Under the pieces are notes generated by a model that was not told the DNA's origin, ran no database searches, and saw nothing but the letters and a program-made list of their open reading frames with translations. Below are positions 8,832 to 18,405 of a stretch of 37,895 nucleotides of DNA, piece by piece. Source of the stretch: an uncultured Succinivibrio sp. (GTDB lineage Bacteria > Pseudomonadota > Gammaproteobacteria > Enterobacterales > Succinivibrionaceae); NCBI GenBank assembly GCA_902785325.1, contig CACZXZ010000015.1, positions 1 to 37,895 of the forward strand. Direction: 5' to 3'. The stretch's first letter is position 1, and each line of letters begins with the position of its first letter. The translations under genes and the position numbers were made by a program.

Positions 8832-9593
8832 ATGCAAGATCTAGCTATTAAATCGGGGAGCCTTGTCGCTCCTCGACATCTGGCCATCATTATGGATGGA
8901 AATGGTCGTTGGGCACAAATGCGTGGCAAGCAAAGAGTATTTGGCCACAAAGAAGGTGCTAACGCCGTTAGAAGAGTCATAACCGCAAGTGCGAAAATGG
9001 GAGTTAAGGAATTAACTCTTTTTGCGTTTTCTAGTGAGAATTGGAAAAGACCAAAGCTTGAAGTCAGTGCTTTGATGACTTTATTCTCTGAATATATTAA
9101 AAAAGAAGCAAATGCTTTAAAAGAGAATGGCATTCGTACTAGAATCGTGGGTGACAAAACCAAGTTCTCTAAATCTCTCCAAGAGCAAATTTCCAAAGTC
9201 GAAGAATTAACCAAAGATTGCAATGTGATGCAATTAAATATTGCTGCGAACTACGGTGGCAGATGGGATATTCTCGATGCATTTAAACAAATCATTACTA
9301 AAAATTCACAGGGATTGCTAAATTTAAATGAACTAAATGAAGATTTAGTCAGTCAAAATCTTTGTGTGCCATCAGATGTAGATTTAATGATTAGAACTGG
9401 TGGTGAAAAACGTATTAGTAACTTTTTATTATGGCAGGCAGCTTATGCTGAATTGTATTTTTCTAATACTTTATGGCCTGACTATGATGAAGATGATCTA
9501 AAAGAAGCTTTCCAATTCTTCTCAACCCGTGAGCGTAGATTTGGCATGACTTCAGCTCAAGTTCAAAATAAGGATCCTAACAATGCTAACTAG
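8832..9593 (+). CDS. uppS: Undecaprenyl diphosphate synthase
   Basis: This cis-prenyltransferase condenses eight isopentenyl diphosphates onto farnesyl diphosphate, making the C55 carrier for peptidoglycan and O-antigen. The 253-residue protein has the signature AIIMDGNGRWAQ with catalytic D22, the FSSENW segment, and the pyrophosphate-binding IRTGGEKRISNFLLWQ. The ATG lies 9 bp after frr and has no clear Shine-Dalgarno sequence, suggesting translational coupling. Its last codons overlap cdsA by 11 bp. Confidence 0.96.
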   Translation: MQDLAIKSGSLVAPRHLAIIMDGNGRWAQMRGKQRVFGHKEGANAVRRVITASAKMGVKELTLFAFSSENWKRPKLEVSALMTLFSEYIKKEANALKENGIRTRIVGDKTKFSKSLQEQISKVEELTKDCNVMQLNIAANYGGRWDILDAFKQIITKNSQGLLNLNELNEDLVSQNLCVPSDVDLMIRTGGEKRISNFLLWQAAYAELYFSNTLWPDYDEDDLKEAFQFFSTRERRFGMTSAQVQNKDPNNAN

Positions 9594-10440
9594 AATTTTA
9601 ACTGCTATTGTTTTAATAGCAGCTGTATTAGCATGGCTATTTATTGCTGATTACCCAATTTATGCTATTGGTACATTATTTATGTTCGCAGTAGGCGCCT
9701 ATGAAATGGGACCACTGATTGGCTTTAAAAGCAAATTAACCTTTTTAGCTATTGCAACAATAGTAATTACACTATTGTTTGTTGTTCTAGAGCCAAGTAA
9801 CTTTGTGCTAAATATTCCAGAAAGTGCTAAGTTTATTGTAGCTTCAGGCCTTATTGTATGGTTAGGCTCAATTCCTTTATTACTTAAATTCCCACATGAT
9901 ACTAAATGGCATGATTACAAAGCATTTAGCACAGTGATTGCATTATTGATGCTAGTGCCATTTGCTATTGGCTTATTGATTTTACGTGCTAATCAATATC
10001 CTTTAGATAAAAACTCAGGTGCTTATCTAGTATTGAGCGTGATGGCTTTAGTGTGGTGTGCTGATTCTGGTGCTTATTTTTGTGGCAGATTCTTTGGTAA
10101 ACACAAGATGCTACCTAATGTAAGCCCTAAAAAGACTCTAGAAGGTCTAGCAGGCGGTATTATCATTGCTCTAGTTGGCATGTTCATCTTTATGAAACTA
10201 GATTTCTTTGGTACCTATGCAAATAATCCTACAGCTTTAACTATTGCCTCAGTTGCAACTATCATCTTCTCTGTAATTGGTGATTTAGTTGAGAGTATGT
10301 TCAAGAGAATTGCAGGCATTAAAGATTCAGGCAAAATCTTCCCAGGTCACGGTGGCATGCTAGACAGAATTGATTCACAGCTTGCTGCTATTCCTGTATT
10401 TTTAACTGTGTACTTTATTGCTAATGGAGAGTTATTTTAG
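9583..10440 (+). CDS. cdsA: Phosphatidate cytidylyltransferase
   Basis: CdsA makes CDP-diacylglycerol from phosphatidate and CTP, the branch point to all major phospholipids. The 285-residue protein is an integral membrane protein with about eight hydrophobic segments. The CDP-alcohol signature GDLVESMFKRIAGIKDSGKI, followed by PGHGGMLDRIDS, is complete near the C-terminus, with SPKKTLEGLAGG upstream. It starts inside the uppS 3' end, with AAGGAT as ribosome site. Confidence 0.96.
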   Translation: MLTRILTAIVLIAAVLAWLFIADYPIYAIGTLFMFAVGAYEMGPLIGFKSKLTFLAIATIVITLLFVVLEPSNFVLNIPESAKFIVASGLIVWLGSIPLLLKFPHDTKWHDYKAFSTVIALLMLVPFAIGLLILRANQYPLDKNSGAYLVLSVMALVWCADSGAYFCGRFFGKHKMLPNVSPKKTLEGLAGGIIIALVGMFIFMKLDFFGTYANNPTALTIASVATIIFSVIGDLVESMFKRIAGIKDSGKIFPGHGGMLDRIDSQLAAIPVFLTVYFIANGELF

Positions 10441-10442
10441 TT

Positions 10443-11633
10443 ATGCGTAGTGTATCCTTACTAGGTGCTACTGGTTCAATTGGTAGCTCAACTTTAGATG
10501 TAATCAGAAGACACAAAGATGAGTTTAAGTTACATGCTATTGCAGCTTGTAAGTCAGTAGACAAGACCGTAGGGATCATCAAAGAGTTTAAGCCACAACG
10601 AGTAGCTTTATTTGATGAAGAAAGCGCTGTAAAACTAAAAGAAATTCTAAAAGAGAAAAACCTCTATACTGAGGTGTTAGCAGGTGCAGAAGGTGTTGAA
10701 GAAATTGCAGGAGATGGTGCCTCAGACATCGTAGTAGATGCTATTGTAGGTGCAGCAGGTTTAAAACCAGTACTTGCCGCGGTAAAAACAGGCTGTGTGA
10801 TTGCACTTGCAAATAAAGAAGCCCTGGTAATGTCAGGTAAAATCTTTTTTGAGCAAGTAAAAAAATACGATGCTAAGGTATTGCCCGTAGACAGTGAGCA
10901 TAGTGCTATCTTCCAATGCTTACCTTATGAAGCTCAAGAGAATTTAGGTTACTGCAATCTAAAAGCTGCTAACGTGAATAAGATTTTATTAACAGGCTCA
11001 GGTGGTCCTTTTAGAGAGCTTCCACTTGATAAATTAAAAGACGTTACTGCAGCTCAAGCTATAGCTCATCCTGTTTGGTCTATGGGACCTAAGATCTCTG
11101 TAGATTCAGCTACCATGATGAATAAAGGCTTAGAATTTATTGAAGCAAGATATTTATTTAATGCCACCGATGAGGATGTACAGGTAGTAATTCACCCTCA
11201 ATCAGTAATTCATTCTATGGTGTCTTATAAAGACGGTGCTGTATTAGCACAACTTGGTAATCCTGATATGAGAACTCCTATTGCAGTAGCTTTAGGCTTC
11301 CCAGAGAGAATTGCATCAGGCGTTGAGCCTATCGATTTTACAAAAGTTGGCACTTTAACCTTTACAAGTCCTGATTTTAATCGTTATCCTTGTTTAAAAC
11401 TTGCAATGCAGGCAAGTAAATCAGGACAAGCTGCCACCACTGCTTTAAATGCTGCTAATGAAGTTGCTGTAGCAGCTTTTTTAAAGGAGCAAATAGCATA
11501 TCTTGATATTGCTAAAGTAGTAGATGGCGTATTACAAAAGATTGAAACAGCAGAATTAACTGAGATTGAGCAAGTATTAGAGCTTGATAGCAAAGCAAGA
11601 ACAATCGCACAAAAGATTATTGGAGAGCTTTAA
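10443..11633 (+). CDS. dxr: 1-deoxy-D-xylulose-5-phosphate reductoisomerase
   Basis: Dxr (IspC) converts DXP to 2-C-methyl-D-erythritol 4-phosphate with NADPH, the committed step of the MEP isoprenoid pathway, which feeds uppS just upstream. The 396-residue protein has the NADPH-binding LLGATGSIGSSTLDV at its start, the ANKEALV motif, the metal-binding PVDSEHSAIFQCL, and the fosmidomycin-site loop HPVWSMGPKISVDSATMMNK. It overlaps rseP by one base (TAATG). Confidence 0.97.
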   Translation: MRSVSLLGATGSIGSSTLDVIRRHKDEFKLHAIAACKSVDKTVGIIKEFKPQRVALFDEESAVKLKEILKEKNLYTEVLAGAEGVEEIAGDGASDIVVDAIVGAAGLKPVLAAVKTGCVIALANKEALVMSGKIFFEQVKKYDAKVLPVDSEHSAIFQCLPYEAQENLGYCNLKAANVNKILLTGSGGPFRELPLDKLKDVTAAQAIAHPVWSMGPKISVDSATMMNKGLEFIEARYLFNATDEDVQVVIHPQSVIHSMVSYKDGAVLAQLGNPDMRTPIAVALGFPERIASGVEPIDFTKVGTLTFTSPDFNRYPCLKLAMQASKSGQAATTALNAANEVAVAAFLKEQIAYLDIAKVVDGVLQKIETAELTEIEQVLELDSKARTIAQKIIGEL

Positions 11634-13000
11634 TGATTGATGCTTTAGGTGGCCTTTTTTATTTTCTAATTGCTTTAGGCATCTTAGTTACCATCCACGA
11701 GTTTGGTCATTTTATTGTGGCAAGAGCTTGTGGCGTTAAAGTATTACGTTTCTCAATTGGCTTTGGTCCAATTCTATTTAAGCGTACTGCTAAAAATGGC
11801 TGTGAGTATGCTGTAAGTGCCATTCCACTTGGCGGTTACGTTAAGATGGAAGGTGAAAATGAAATCTTAGAGAAAAACGCACCACTTTCAAAAGACTCTT
11901 TTAAAGCTCAAAGCGTATGGAAGCGTGCTTTAATTATCTTTGCAGGCCCCTTCTTTAATATTGTCTTAGCAGTTATTCTACTTACTATTATCAATGTTAA
12001 TGGTGTGCAAGAGCGCAAAACTATTGTAGGTCCTATTGCTCCAAATTCTGTTGCTTACAACGCAGGCTTTAAAGCTTATGATGAAATTATTGCCATTGAT
12101 TCACAAGCTGTTTCAAAGTGGAATGATATCTTTTATGAGCTTTTTGATGGTTTTGGAAAAGACAAAGCTCTTTTAATTGATGTAAAGGGCGATTTTGGTA
12201 AAGCACAGACTCGTACCTTAGAGTTAAATTTAAAAAATTTAACTATTGAGCGCAATGAAGATCCTATCAATAAAATTGGTTTAACTGTATGTTTTGGTAA
12301 AGTAACCAATCAAATTGGACTGATTTTAGAAAATTCACCTGCATCAAAAACTTCATTAGCAGTTGGTGATGAGGTTGTTTCCATCAATGGAATGCAAATT
12401 GAATCTTGGTATGACATTCGTGCAGCTATTGAGCAGTCAAATGGAAATGAGCTTTCATTTGTCATTAAAAGAAATGGCAATTTATATTCTCAAAAGGTTA
12501 CTCCTAAGCTTGAGTATGATAAGAGAACTCATAAATCCCTTCCATTTGTTGGAATCGGTGCAAAGGTAGAAAAGGTTGAAGGTTTATCTTATAAAGTAGA
12601 ATATGGTCTACTTGATGGCTTTTTTAAAGCTTGTAAAGATAGCGTTGCTATGTCAAAGCTTATTGTTACCTCAGTAACCAAGCTTATTGATGGTACCATC
12701 GCAGCAAGTAATATTTCAGGACCTATAGCAATTGCTAAAGGTGCTCAAGAAAGTGCAAGTTTTGGCATAATTGTATTTTTAGGTTTTTTAGCTGCTATTA
12801 GTGTAAACTTAGGTATTCTTAATTTATTACCAATACCTGTGTTAGATGGTGGTCAATTATTATTTTTATTGTATGAAGCTATTGCTAGAAAAGAGCCTAC
12901 TAAAAAGGTTCAGTTAGCTTTAACTTCAATAGGTGCAGGTTTGTTATTTACCCTAATGTTTTTTGCGGTGTTTAACGATATTCTAGGTTTAATGAACTAA
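11633..13000 (+). CDS. rseP: Site-2 zinc metalloprotease RseP
   Basis: RseP is an inner-membrane intramembrane protease that cleaves the anti-sigma factor RseA in the sigma-E envelope stress response and clears signal peptides. The 455-residue protein has the zinc site HEFGH (H22, E23, H26) in the first membrane helix, two central PDZ domains (roughly 115-190 and 205-290), and the third ligand motif LNLLPIPVLDGG near 400. Its position before bamA-skp-lpxD is standard. No rseA or rpoE is in this window. Confidence 0.96.
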   Translation: MIDALGGLFYFLIALGILVTIHEFGHFIVARACGVKVLRFSIGFGPILFKRTAKNGCEYAVSAIPLGGYVKMEGENEILEKNAPLSKDSFKAQSVWKRALIIFAGPFFNIVLAVILLTIINVNGVQERKTIVGPIAPNSVAYNAGFKAYDEIIAIDSQAVSKWNDIFYELFDGFGKDKALLIDVKGDFGKAQTRTLELNLKNLTIERNEDPINKIGLTVCFGKVTNQIGLILENSPASKTSLAVGDEVVSINGMQIESWYDIRAAIEQSNGNELSFVIKRNGNLYSQKVTPKLEYDKRTHKSLPFVGIGAKVEKVEGLSYKVEYGLLDGFFKACKDSVAMSKLIVTSVTKLIDGTIAASNISGPIAIAKGAQESASFGIIVFLGFLAAISVNLGILNLLPIPVLDGGQLLFLLYEAIARKEPTKKVQLALTSIGAGLLFTLMFFAVFNDILGLMN

Positions 13001-13061
13001 ATTTACTATTCTATATTAGAATGGCAGTAGATTTTTACTGAATATATACGGTTTAATAAAA

Positions 13062-15464
13062 ATGAATAAATTAAAAACTTTGAGATTAGCTAGTTTAAGC
13101 TTAGCTGTAAGCATGGCTTTAGCGCTACCAGCACAGACTTTAGCTCAAAGCTCTGATGTTACCATTTCTGAAATCCAAATTCGTGGATTAAACAGAGTTT
13201 CTAAGGGCGCTGTTTTATTAGCTTTACCTGTAAAAGAAGGCGATTTATTAACCAAAGAGAATGTAGCTTTGTCTATGAGACAACTATATGCTACAGGTGA
13301 TTTTGATGAGGTTAAGCTTTCTCGAGATGGTCAAAAGTTTATTGTTACTGTAAAAGAGAAACCAACTATTGGTAATATTGAGTTCTCTGGTAACACCAAC
13401 ATCAAAGAAGAAGATTTAAAGAAGATCTTAGATCAACAAGGTGTTAGTGCAGGTGATCCTCTAAATCCTCAAAAGTTAAATCAAATAGAAAAATCCTTAG
13501 AGGATTTTTACCACTCCTCAGGTATGTATCAAGCTAAAGTAAAAGCTGTAATTACCAATTTACCAAGAAACCGCGCCGACGTTAAGATTGAAATTATCGA
13601 AGGTAAGGCTGCTGAAATTGCCCAAATTAACATTGTGGGTAATAAGTCTTTTGATGAGGACGTGTTATTAGCTCACATGGAGCTTCGTGATGATCTTCCA
13701 TGGTGGAACTTCTTAGGAAGCACTAGATACAACGGTCAAAAATTCCGTGCTGATCTAGAATCTTTAAAGAGCTTCTACATGAACAGAGGTTATGTAAACT
13801 TTAAAGTTGATTCTACCTCTGTTGAAGTTACTCCTGATAAAAAGTCAATTTACTTAACCATTGCTATTTCAGAAGGTGAACAGTACACCATTAAGGGAAC
13901 TTCTTTACGTGGTGATACCTTAAAGTATGGTGCTGAGTTAAAGCAAGCTATCAGTTTAGAAGATGGTGAAATCTATAATCAGCGTCGTATTACTGAAAAT
14001 GAAAAGATTTTAGCTAGCGTTTTAGGTAAATACGGTTATGCAAACTCTGAGGTTAGAGCATTCCCAACCTATGATGATGCTAACAAGACTGTAACTATTA
14101 ACTTCAACGTAATTCCAGGTAAACGTATCCACGTTTCACAAGTATTCATTGACGGTAATGATACTACTGATGATACTGTAATTCGTCGTGAACTACGCCA
14201 GATGGATGGTTCATGGTTATCCTCAGAAGCTATTGAAGTTTCTAAGGCAAGATTAAACCGTACAGGTTACTTTGAGACTGTAGATGTAACCACAGAAAAT
14301 GCAGGTTCCACAGACGATACTGTTAACGTAAGAACCAAAGTTAAAGAGCGTCCTACAGGCTCTATTACTGGTGGTATCGGCTTTGGTACAGATTCTGGTT
14401 TAACTATTCAAGCTGGTATTTCACAAAACAACCTATTTGGTTGGGGTAAGAGAGCAAATATTTCCTCTTACGAAAATGATTATCGTAAGCACATGGAATT
14501 AGGTTTGACTGATCCTTACTTTACCGTTGATAGAGTAAGCTTAGGTGGTCGTATTTATTTAGATAAGTATGACGGTGACGATGATGAGGATGTAGTAGAT
14601 TACTCAAATGACTCTTACGGTTTATCCTTATCTTTAGGTTATCCATTGAGTGAATCTTGGTTTGTAAGTTACTCTCTAGGTTATGAGAAGAATAAGATTA
14701 AGAATAATGGTACTCGCTTCCAGCAAGCGGACTACTTCTTCTCAATGTATGGTGATGTAAACACTCGTACTGTAAATTTAACCGAGTACAAAGTTGGTGT
14801 AGATTTATCTCACAACACTTTAGATAAAGGTGTGTTCCCAACTGAAGGTAGCAAGCAGAACTTTGGTATTACCGCAACTACCCCAAATTCAGATGCTCAC
14901 TACTATAAGGCAATTGCAGAAACCTTCCACTACTTCCCTATTGATACTTATCACGAGTATGTGTTTGCAGTGCGTGGTCGTATCGGTTATGGTGATGGTT
15001 ATAAAAAGAAGAATGGCATTGAAGAAGTATTACCATTCTTTGATAACTTCTCACTAGGTGGTTCTGAGTGGCTACGTGGCTTTAAGAGAAATTCTATCGG
15101 CCCTCGTGCTTTATATCTAACTGCTGATGGTAAATCTTACTATGAATCAGGCAACTCAGTAGGTGGTAACGCTTTCTGGACAGCAACTGCTGAATTTATC
15201 GTACCAACTCCACTATTACCAGAAGCCTATAAAAATAGTGTGAGAACCTCCGTATTCTTTGATGCTGGTGCGTTATGGGATACAAATTCTGATAAATATG
15301 CAGTTGATTATTCAAGTCCTAGTGAGTATCGTACTTCAGTTGGTATTGCCGTTACTTGGATGTCCCCAATGGGTCCTATTTCCTTTAACGTAGCAAAAGC
15401 CGTCAAGAAGTATGACAAAGACGATACAGAACAGTTTAATTTCAATTTAGGAAGTTCATTCTAA
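13062..15464 (+). CDS. bamA: Outer-membrane protein assembly factor BamA
   Basis: BamA is the central Omp85 component that folds beta-barrels into the outer membrane. The 800-residue precursor has a signal peptide ending near ALPAQTLAQ (about residue 29), five POTRA domains (about 30-420) beginning with VTISEIQIRGLNRV, and a C-terminal 16-strand barrel that ends in phenylalanine (NFNLGSSF) with the conserved GGSEWLRGF near 670, a variant of the VRGF lid-lock motif. The start lacks a strong Shine-Dalgarno sequence. The 61-bp gap after rseP holds a small palindrome (ATTCTA/TAGAAT) and may contain a promoter. Confidence 0.96.
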   Translation: MNKLKTLRLASLSLAVSMALALPAQTLAQSSDVTISEIQIRGLNRVSKGAVLLALPVKEGDLLTKENVALSMRQLYATGDFDEVKLSRDGQKFIVTVKEKPTIGNIEFSGNTNIKEEDLKKILDQQGVSAGDPLNPQKLNQIEKSLEDFYHSSGMYQAKVKAVITNLPRNRADVKIEIIEGKAAEIAQINIVGNKSFDEDVLLAHMELRDDLPWWNFLGSTRYNGQKFRADLESLKSFYMNRGYVNFKVDSTSVEVTPDKKSIYLTIAISEGEQYTIKGTSLRGDTLKYGAELKQAISLEDGEIYNQRRITENEKILASVLGKYGYANSEVRAFPTYDDANKTVTINFNVIPGKRIHVSQVFIDGNDTTDDTVIRRELRQMDGSWLSSEAIEVSKARLNRTGYFETVDVTTENAGSTDDTVNVRTKVKERPTGSITGGIGFGTDSGLTIQAGISQNNLFGWGKRANISSYENDYRKHMELGLTDPYFTVDRVSLGGRIYLDKYDGDDDEDVVDYSNDSYGLSLSLGYPLSESWFVSYSLGYEKNKIKNNGTRFQQADYFFSMYGDVNTRTVNLTEYKVGVDLSHNTLDKGVFPTEGSKQNFGITATTPNSDAHYYKAIAETFHYFPIDTYHEYVFAVRGRIGYGDGYKKKNGIEEVLPFFDNFSLGGSEWLRGFKRNSIGPRALYLTADGKSYYESGNSVGGNAFWTATAEFIVPTPLLPEAYKNSVRTSVFFDAGALWDTNSDKYAVDYSSPSEYRTSVGIAVTWMSPMGPISFNVAKAVKKYDKDDTEQFNFNLGSSF

Positions 15465-15482
15465 TTATTGAGGAGTATAAGA

Positions 15483-16067
15483 ATGTTTAAAAAGTTAGCT
15501 CTAGCAACCGCATTATCAATGACATTGGTTTCATATCAAGCTCTAGCAGATGATGCTAAGGTAGATGCTCCTAAAACAGCTGCAACTGCACCTAAAGCAG
15601 GTGTTAGCATTGCAGTTATCAATTTAAGATACATCATGTCTGAACTTCCTCAAGCTAAAGCAGCTGCAGAGGAGATGAAAAGTCAATTTGGTCCTCGTTC
15701 TCAAGAGCTAAAGAGCATTCAAGAGAAAGGTCAAAAGTTAGAGTCTCAACTACAAACTGCTAAGGGTGAAGAAGTTACTAAAATCCAACGTCAGTTAGCA
15801 GCTTTAAAGTCAGACTTTGATCTAAAGGCACAAGCTTTACAAGAAGATCAACAAAAGAAAGAGCGTGAGTTTGAAGTTACTTTAGGTAAGTTAGTTCAAA
15901 CTGCAATTGATAGAATCGCAAAAGAGCGTGGTATTGATGTAGTTCTACGTGGTGAGTCAGTTGTATTTGCAACTGATGCTGTTGATATTTCTAAGGAAGT
16001 AATTGAAAGAGCTTCAAAACTTAAGGCTGTAAAGAAAGACGCTAAAAAAGAAGCTAAAGCTAAATAA
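15483..16067 (+). CDS. skp: Periplasmic chaperone Skp/OmpH
   Basis: Skp is a trimeric jellyfish-shaped chaperone that carries unfolded outer-membrane proteins to BAM. From the ATG at 15483, with GAGGAG 8 bases upstream, the protein is 194 residues. It has a signal peptide MFKKLALATALSMTLVSYQALA, a short linker rich in Ala/Pro/Lys, the conserved IAVINLRYIMSELPQAKAAAEEM strand-helix, and a long charged coiled-coil arm (about 70-130). A TTG 15 bases upstream is in frame, but it contains the ribosome site itself, so the ATG is preferred. It lies 18 bp after bamA. Confidence 0.93.
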   Translation: MFKKLALATALSMTLVSYQALADDAKVDAPKTAATAPKAGVSIAVINLRYIMSELPQAKAAAEEMKSQFGPRSQELKSIQEKGQKLESQLQTAKGEEVTKIQRQLAALKSDFDLKAQALQEDQQKKEREFEVTLGKLVQTAIDRIAKERGIDVVLRGESVVFATDAVDISKEVIERASKLKAVKKDAKKEAKAK

Positions 16068-16082
16068 TCCTTAGGTGCATTT

Positions 16083-17117
16083 ATGTTATTAAAAGATATT
16101 GCAGCAGCTCTTGAGGCAAAATTAGTAGGCAACGGTGATGTTGAAATTACCCATGTTGCTAATTTAAAAACTGCTAGCGCCAATGAAATTAGCTTTTTGT
16201 CAGATCCTAAGTACAGAAGTGTATTAAGTGAGTCAAAAGCTGGCGCTGTTATCGTAAAGGAAGAAGACGTTGAGCATGCTAAATGTCCATGCTTAGTCTT
16301 AAAAGATCCTTACGTAGGTTTTGCAAAAGTAGCTCAATTATTAGATACCACACCAGCTATTGCAACAGGCGTTCACAAAACTGCCATTGTTGAAGAAGGT
16401 GCTGTTGTAGGTAAGAACGTTGCCTTAGGTCCTAATGTTTATATTCAAACTGGTGCCGTAATTGGTGACAACGTTCAGCTTGGTGCTAATGTTGTTATTG
16501 GCAAGAATGCTAAAGTTGGTAACAACACTAAGCTATATCCAAATGTAAGTTTATACCACGATTGCCAAATTGGCAGTGACTGTCTAGTTCAATCTGGCAC
16601 CGTAATTGGTGGTGATGGCTTTGGTTATGCAAACGAGCGCGGTCAGTGGATTAAAATTCCACAAACTGGTCGAGTAATCATTGGCGATCATGTTGAGATT
16701 GGTGCTTGCACCTGTATTGATAGAGGTGCTATTGACGATACTGTTATTGAGAGCAATGTAATTATCGATAACTTATGTCAAATTGCGCACAATGTTCACA
16801 TTGGCTACGGTACAGCAGTTGCTGGTGGTACTACCTTTGCAGGTTCTGTAACAATCGGAAAATATTGTATAATAGGTGGTACTTCCGTATTTAATGGACA
16901 CATTACAATTTGTGATGGTGTAACTATCAGTGGTATGTGCATGGTGATGAGATCTATTGATAAACCTGGTATTTATTCCTCAGGTATCCCTGCACAAACT
17001 AATAAAGAATGGCGCATTACTGCCGCTAGAACTTTACATATTAACGAAATGTATCATCGTTTATCTTCACTTGAGGATAAAGTTGAGGCATTAGTAAAGA
17101 ACGACAATAATCAATAA
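16083..17117 (+). CDS. lpxD: UDP-3-O-(3-hydroxyacyl)glucosamine N-acyltransferase
   Basis: LpxD adds the second hydroxyacyl chain, from acyl-ACP, to UDP-3-acyl-glucosamine, the third step of lipid A synthesis. The 344-residue protein has an N-terminal uridine-binding domain (to about 100), a left-handed beta helix of hexapeptide repeats (about 105-300) including the GGDGFGYA loop and the catalytic histidine region [13 protein letters not shown], and a C-terminal helix. It starts 15 bp after skp, in the canonical skp-lpxD-fabZ-lpxA-lpxB run. Confidence 0.97.
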   Translation: MLLKDIAAALEAKLVGNGDVEITHVANLKTASANEISFLSDPKYRSVLSESKAGAVIVKEEDVEHAKCPCLVLKDPYVGFAKVAQLLDTTPAIATGVHKTAIVEEGAVVGKNVALGPNVYIQTGAVIGDNVQLGANVVIGKNAKVGNNTKLYPNVSLYHDCQIGSDCLVQSGTVIGGDGFGYANERGQWIKIPQTGRVIIGDHVEIGACTCIDRGAIDDTVIESNVIIDNLCQIAHNVHIGYGTAVAGGTTFAGSVTIGKYCIIGGTSVFNGHITICDGVTISGMCMVMRSIDKPGIYSSGIPAQTNKEWRITAARTLHINEMYHRLSSLEDKVEALVKNDNNQ

Positions 17118-17128
17118 AGGTGAATGAC

Positions 17129-17593
17129 GTGACTGATATTGTAGAAAATCCTCGTACCTTAGATGTTGAAAAGATCATGGATCTGTTACCACACAGATAT
17201 CCATTTTTAATGGTTGATAGAGTATTAGACTATTCTATTACTGAAGAGCACAAGACCTTAAAGGCTCTAAAGAACATTACCTTTAATGAGCCATTCTTCC
17301 AAGGTCACTTCCCAGGCAAGCCAATTTTACCTGGTGTGTTAATTCTTGAGGCTATGGCACAGGCAACTGGTATCTTAGCTTTTACCATGGTTGGTAAGCC
17401 AAATGATGGTGAGCTATATTATTTTGCAGCTATTGATAATGCAAGATTTAAGCGTCCTGTAGTGCCTGGTGATCAACTAATTTTAGATGTTGAGTACTTT
17501 AAGGAGAAGCGTGGTATTGCTTCTTTCCGTGGCGTTGCAAGCGTTGATGGTAAAGTAGTTTGCCAAGCAGATTTAATGTGTGCTAAGCACTAA
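17129..17593 (+). CDS. fabZ: 3-hydroxyacyl-[ACP] dehydratase FabZ
   Basis: FabZ dehydrates 3-hydroxyacyl-ACPs of all chain lengths in fatty acid elongation, balancing the pool used by LpxA and LpxD. It has a hot-dog fold with catalytic H60 in [16 protein letters not shown] and E74 in LILEAMAQ. Two in-frame GTG starts exist. The one at 17129 (154 residues, close to E. coli 151) has AAGGTGA five bases upstream; the one at 17120 overlaps that site, so I chose 17129. No ATG is available. Confidence 0.94.
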   Translation: MTDIVENPRTLDVEKIMDLLPHRYPFLMVDRVLDYSITEEHKTLKALKNITFNEPFFQGHFPGKPILPGVLILEAMAQATGILAFTMVGKPNDGELYYFAAIDNARFKRPVVPGDQLILDVEYFKEKRGIASFRGVASVDGKVVCQADLMCAKH

Positions 17594-17616
17594 TCCAAAC
17601 TTAGGTGGAATAAAAC

Positions 17617-18405
17617 TTGACTTTGAATACAGGTATTATTGATCCAAGTGCCAAAATTGGACCAGAGGTGGTTCTAGGTAAGAATGTAACCATTCGTGAA
17701 AATGTAATCATCGAAGGTAAAGTTACCATTGGTGATGATTGCATTATTGAACCATTTTGCGTGATCCGCGGACCTACCACCATTGGTAAGGGTAATCACT
17801 TTTACCAATTCTGCTCTATAGGTGAAGGTTGTCAGGATCTTAAGTACGCAGGTGAGCCTACTACCTTAACCATTGGTGACAACAATGTAATCAGAGAACA
17901 TTGCACCATGCACCGTGGTACAGTTCAAGGTTTAGGTACCACAACTGTGGGCTCAAACAATCTATTTATGGTTAACACCCACGTAGCTCACGATTGTGTA
18001 GTTGGAGATCATTGTATTTTCTCTAACAATGCTACTTTAGCAGGACACGTAAGAATCGATGACTATGTTGTATTTGGTGGTTTAGCTGCTATCCATCAGT
18101 TTGGCCGTGTAGGTTGCCATGCGATGGTAGGTGGTATGGCTGCTTTAAATATGGATGTACCTCCATATGTAATGGCCGCAGGTCACTATGCAAAACCATT
18201 TGGTATTAACAAAGTAGGTCTTCAGCGTCGTGGCTTCAGTAAAGAAGCTATCTCAGCTATTGTTCAAGCATATTTCTTCTTATACAAGAAACACCTAACT
18301 TTAGAAGAATCAATTGAAGAAATTGAAAAGTTAGCCAATGAACATGTTGAAGTAAAACCTCTTCTAGATTTCCTAAAAGAAAATGGTAGAGGAATTGTTC
18401 GCTAA
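17617..18405 (+). CDS. lpxA: UDP-N-acetylglucosamine acyltransferase LpxA
   Basis: LpxA starts lipid A synthesis by moving a 3-hydroxyacyl chain from ACP to the 3-OH of UDP-GlcNAc. At 262 residues it equals E. coli LpxA. The beta helix of hexapeptides fills residues 1-190, with the catalytic histidine in [15 protein letters not shown], followed by a helical C-terminal domain. The start is TTG at 17617, supported by AGGTGG eight bases upstream and by the protein length. The stop overlaps the lpxB ATG by one base (TAATG). Confidence 0.96.
   Translation: MTLNTGIIDPSAKIGPEVVLGKNVTIRENVIIEGKVTIGDDCIIEPFCVIRGPTTIGKGNHFYQFCSIGEGCQDLKYAGEPTTLTIGDNNVIREHCTMHRGTVQGLGTTTVGSNNLFMVNTHVAHDCVVGDHCIFSNNATLAGHVRIDDYVVFGGLAAIHQFGRVGCHAMVGGMAALNMDVPPYVMAAGHYAKPFGINKVGLQRRGFSKEAISAIVQAYFFLYKKHLTLEESIEEIEKLANEHVEVKPLLDFLKENGRGIVR

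Noticed and set aside
15468-15482. TTG start five codons upstream for skp
   Set aside because: The extended codons contain the GAGGAG ribosome site for the ATG at 15483 and would break the signal peptide.
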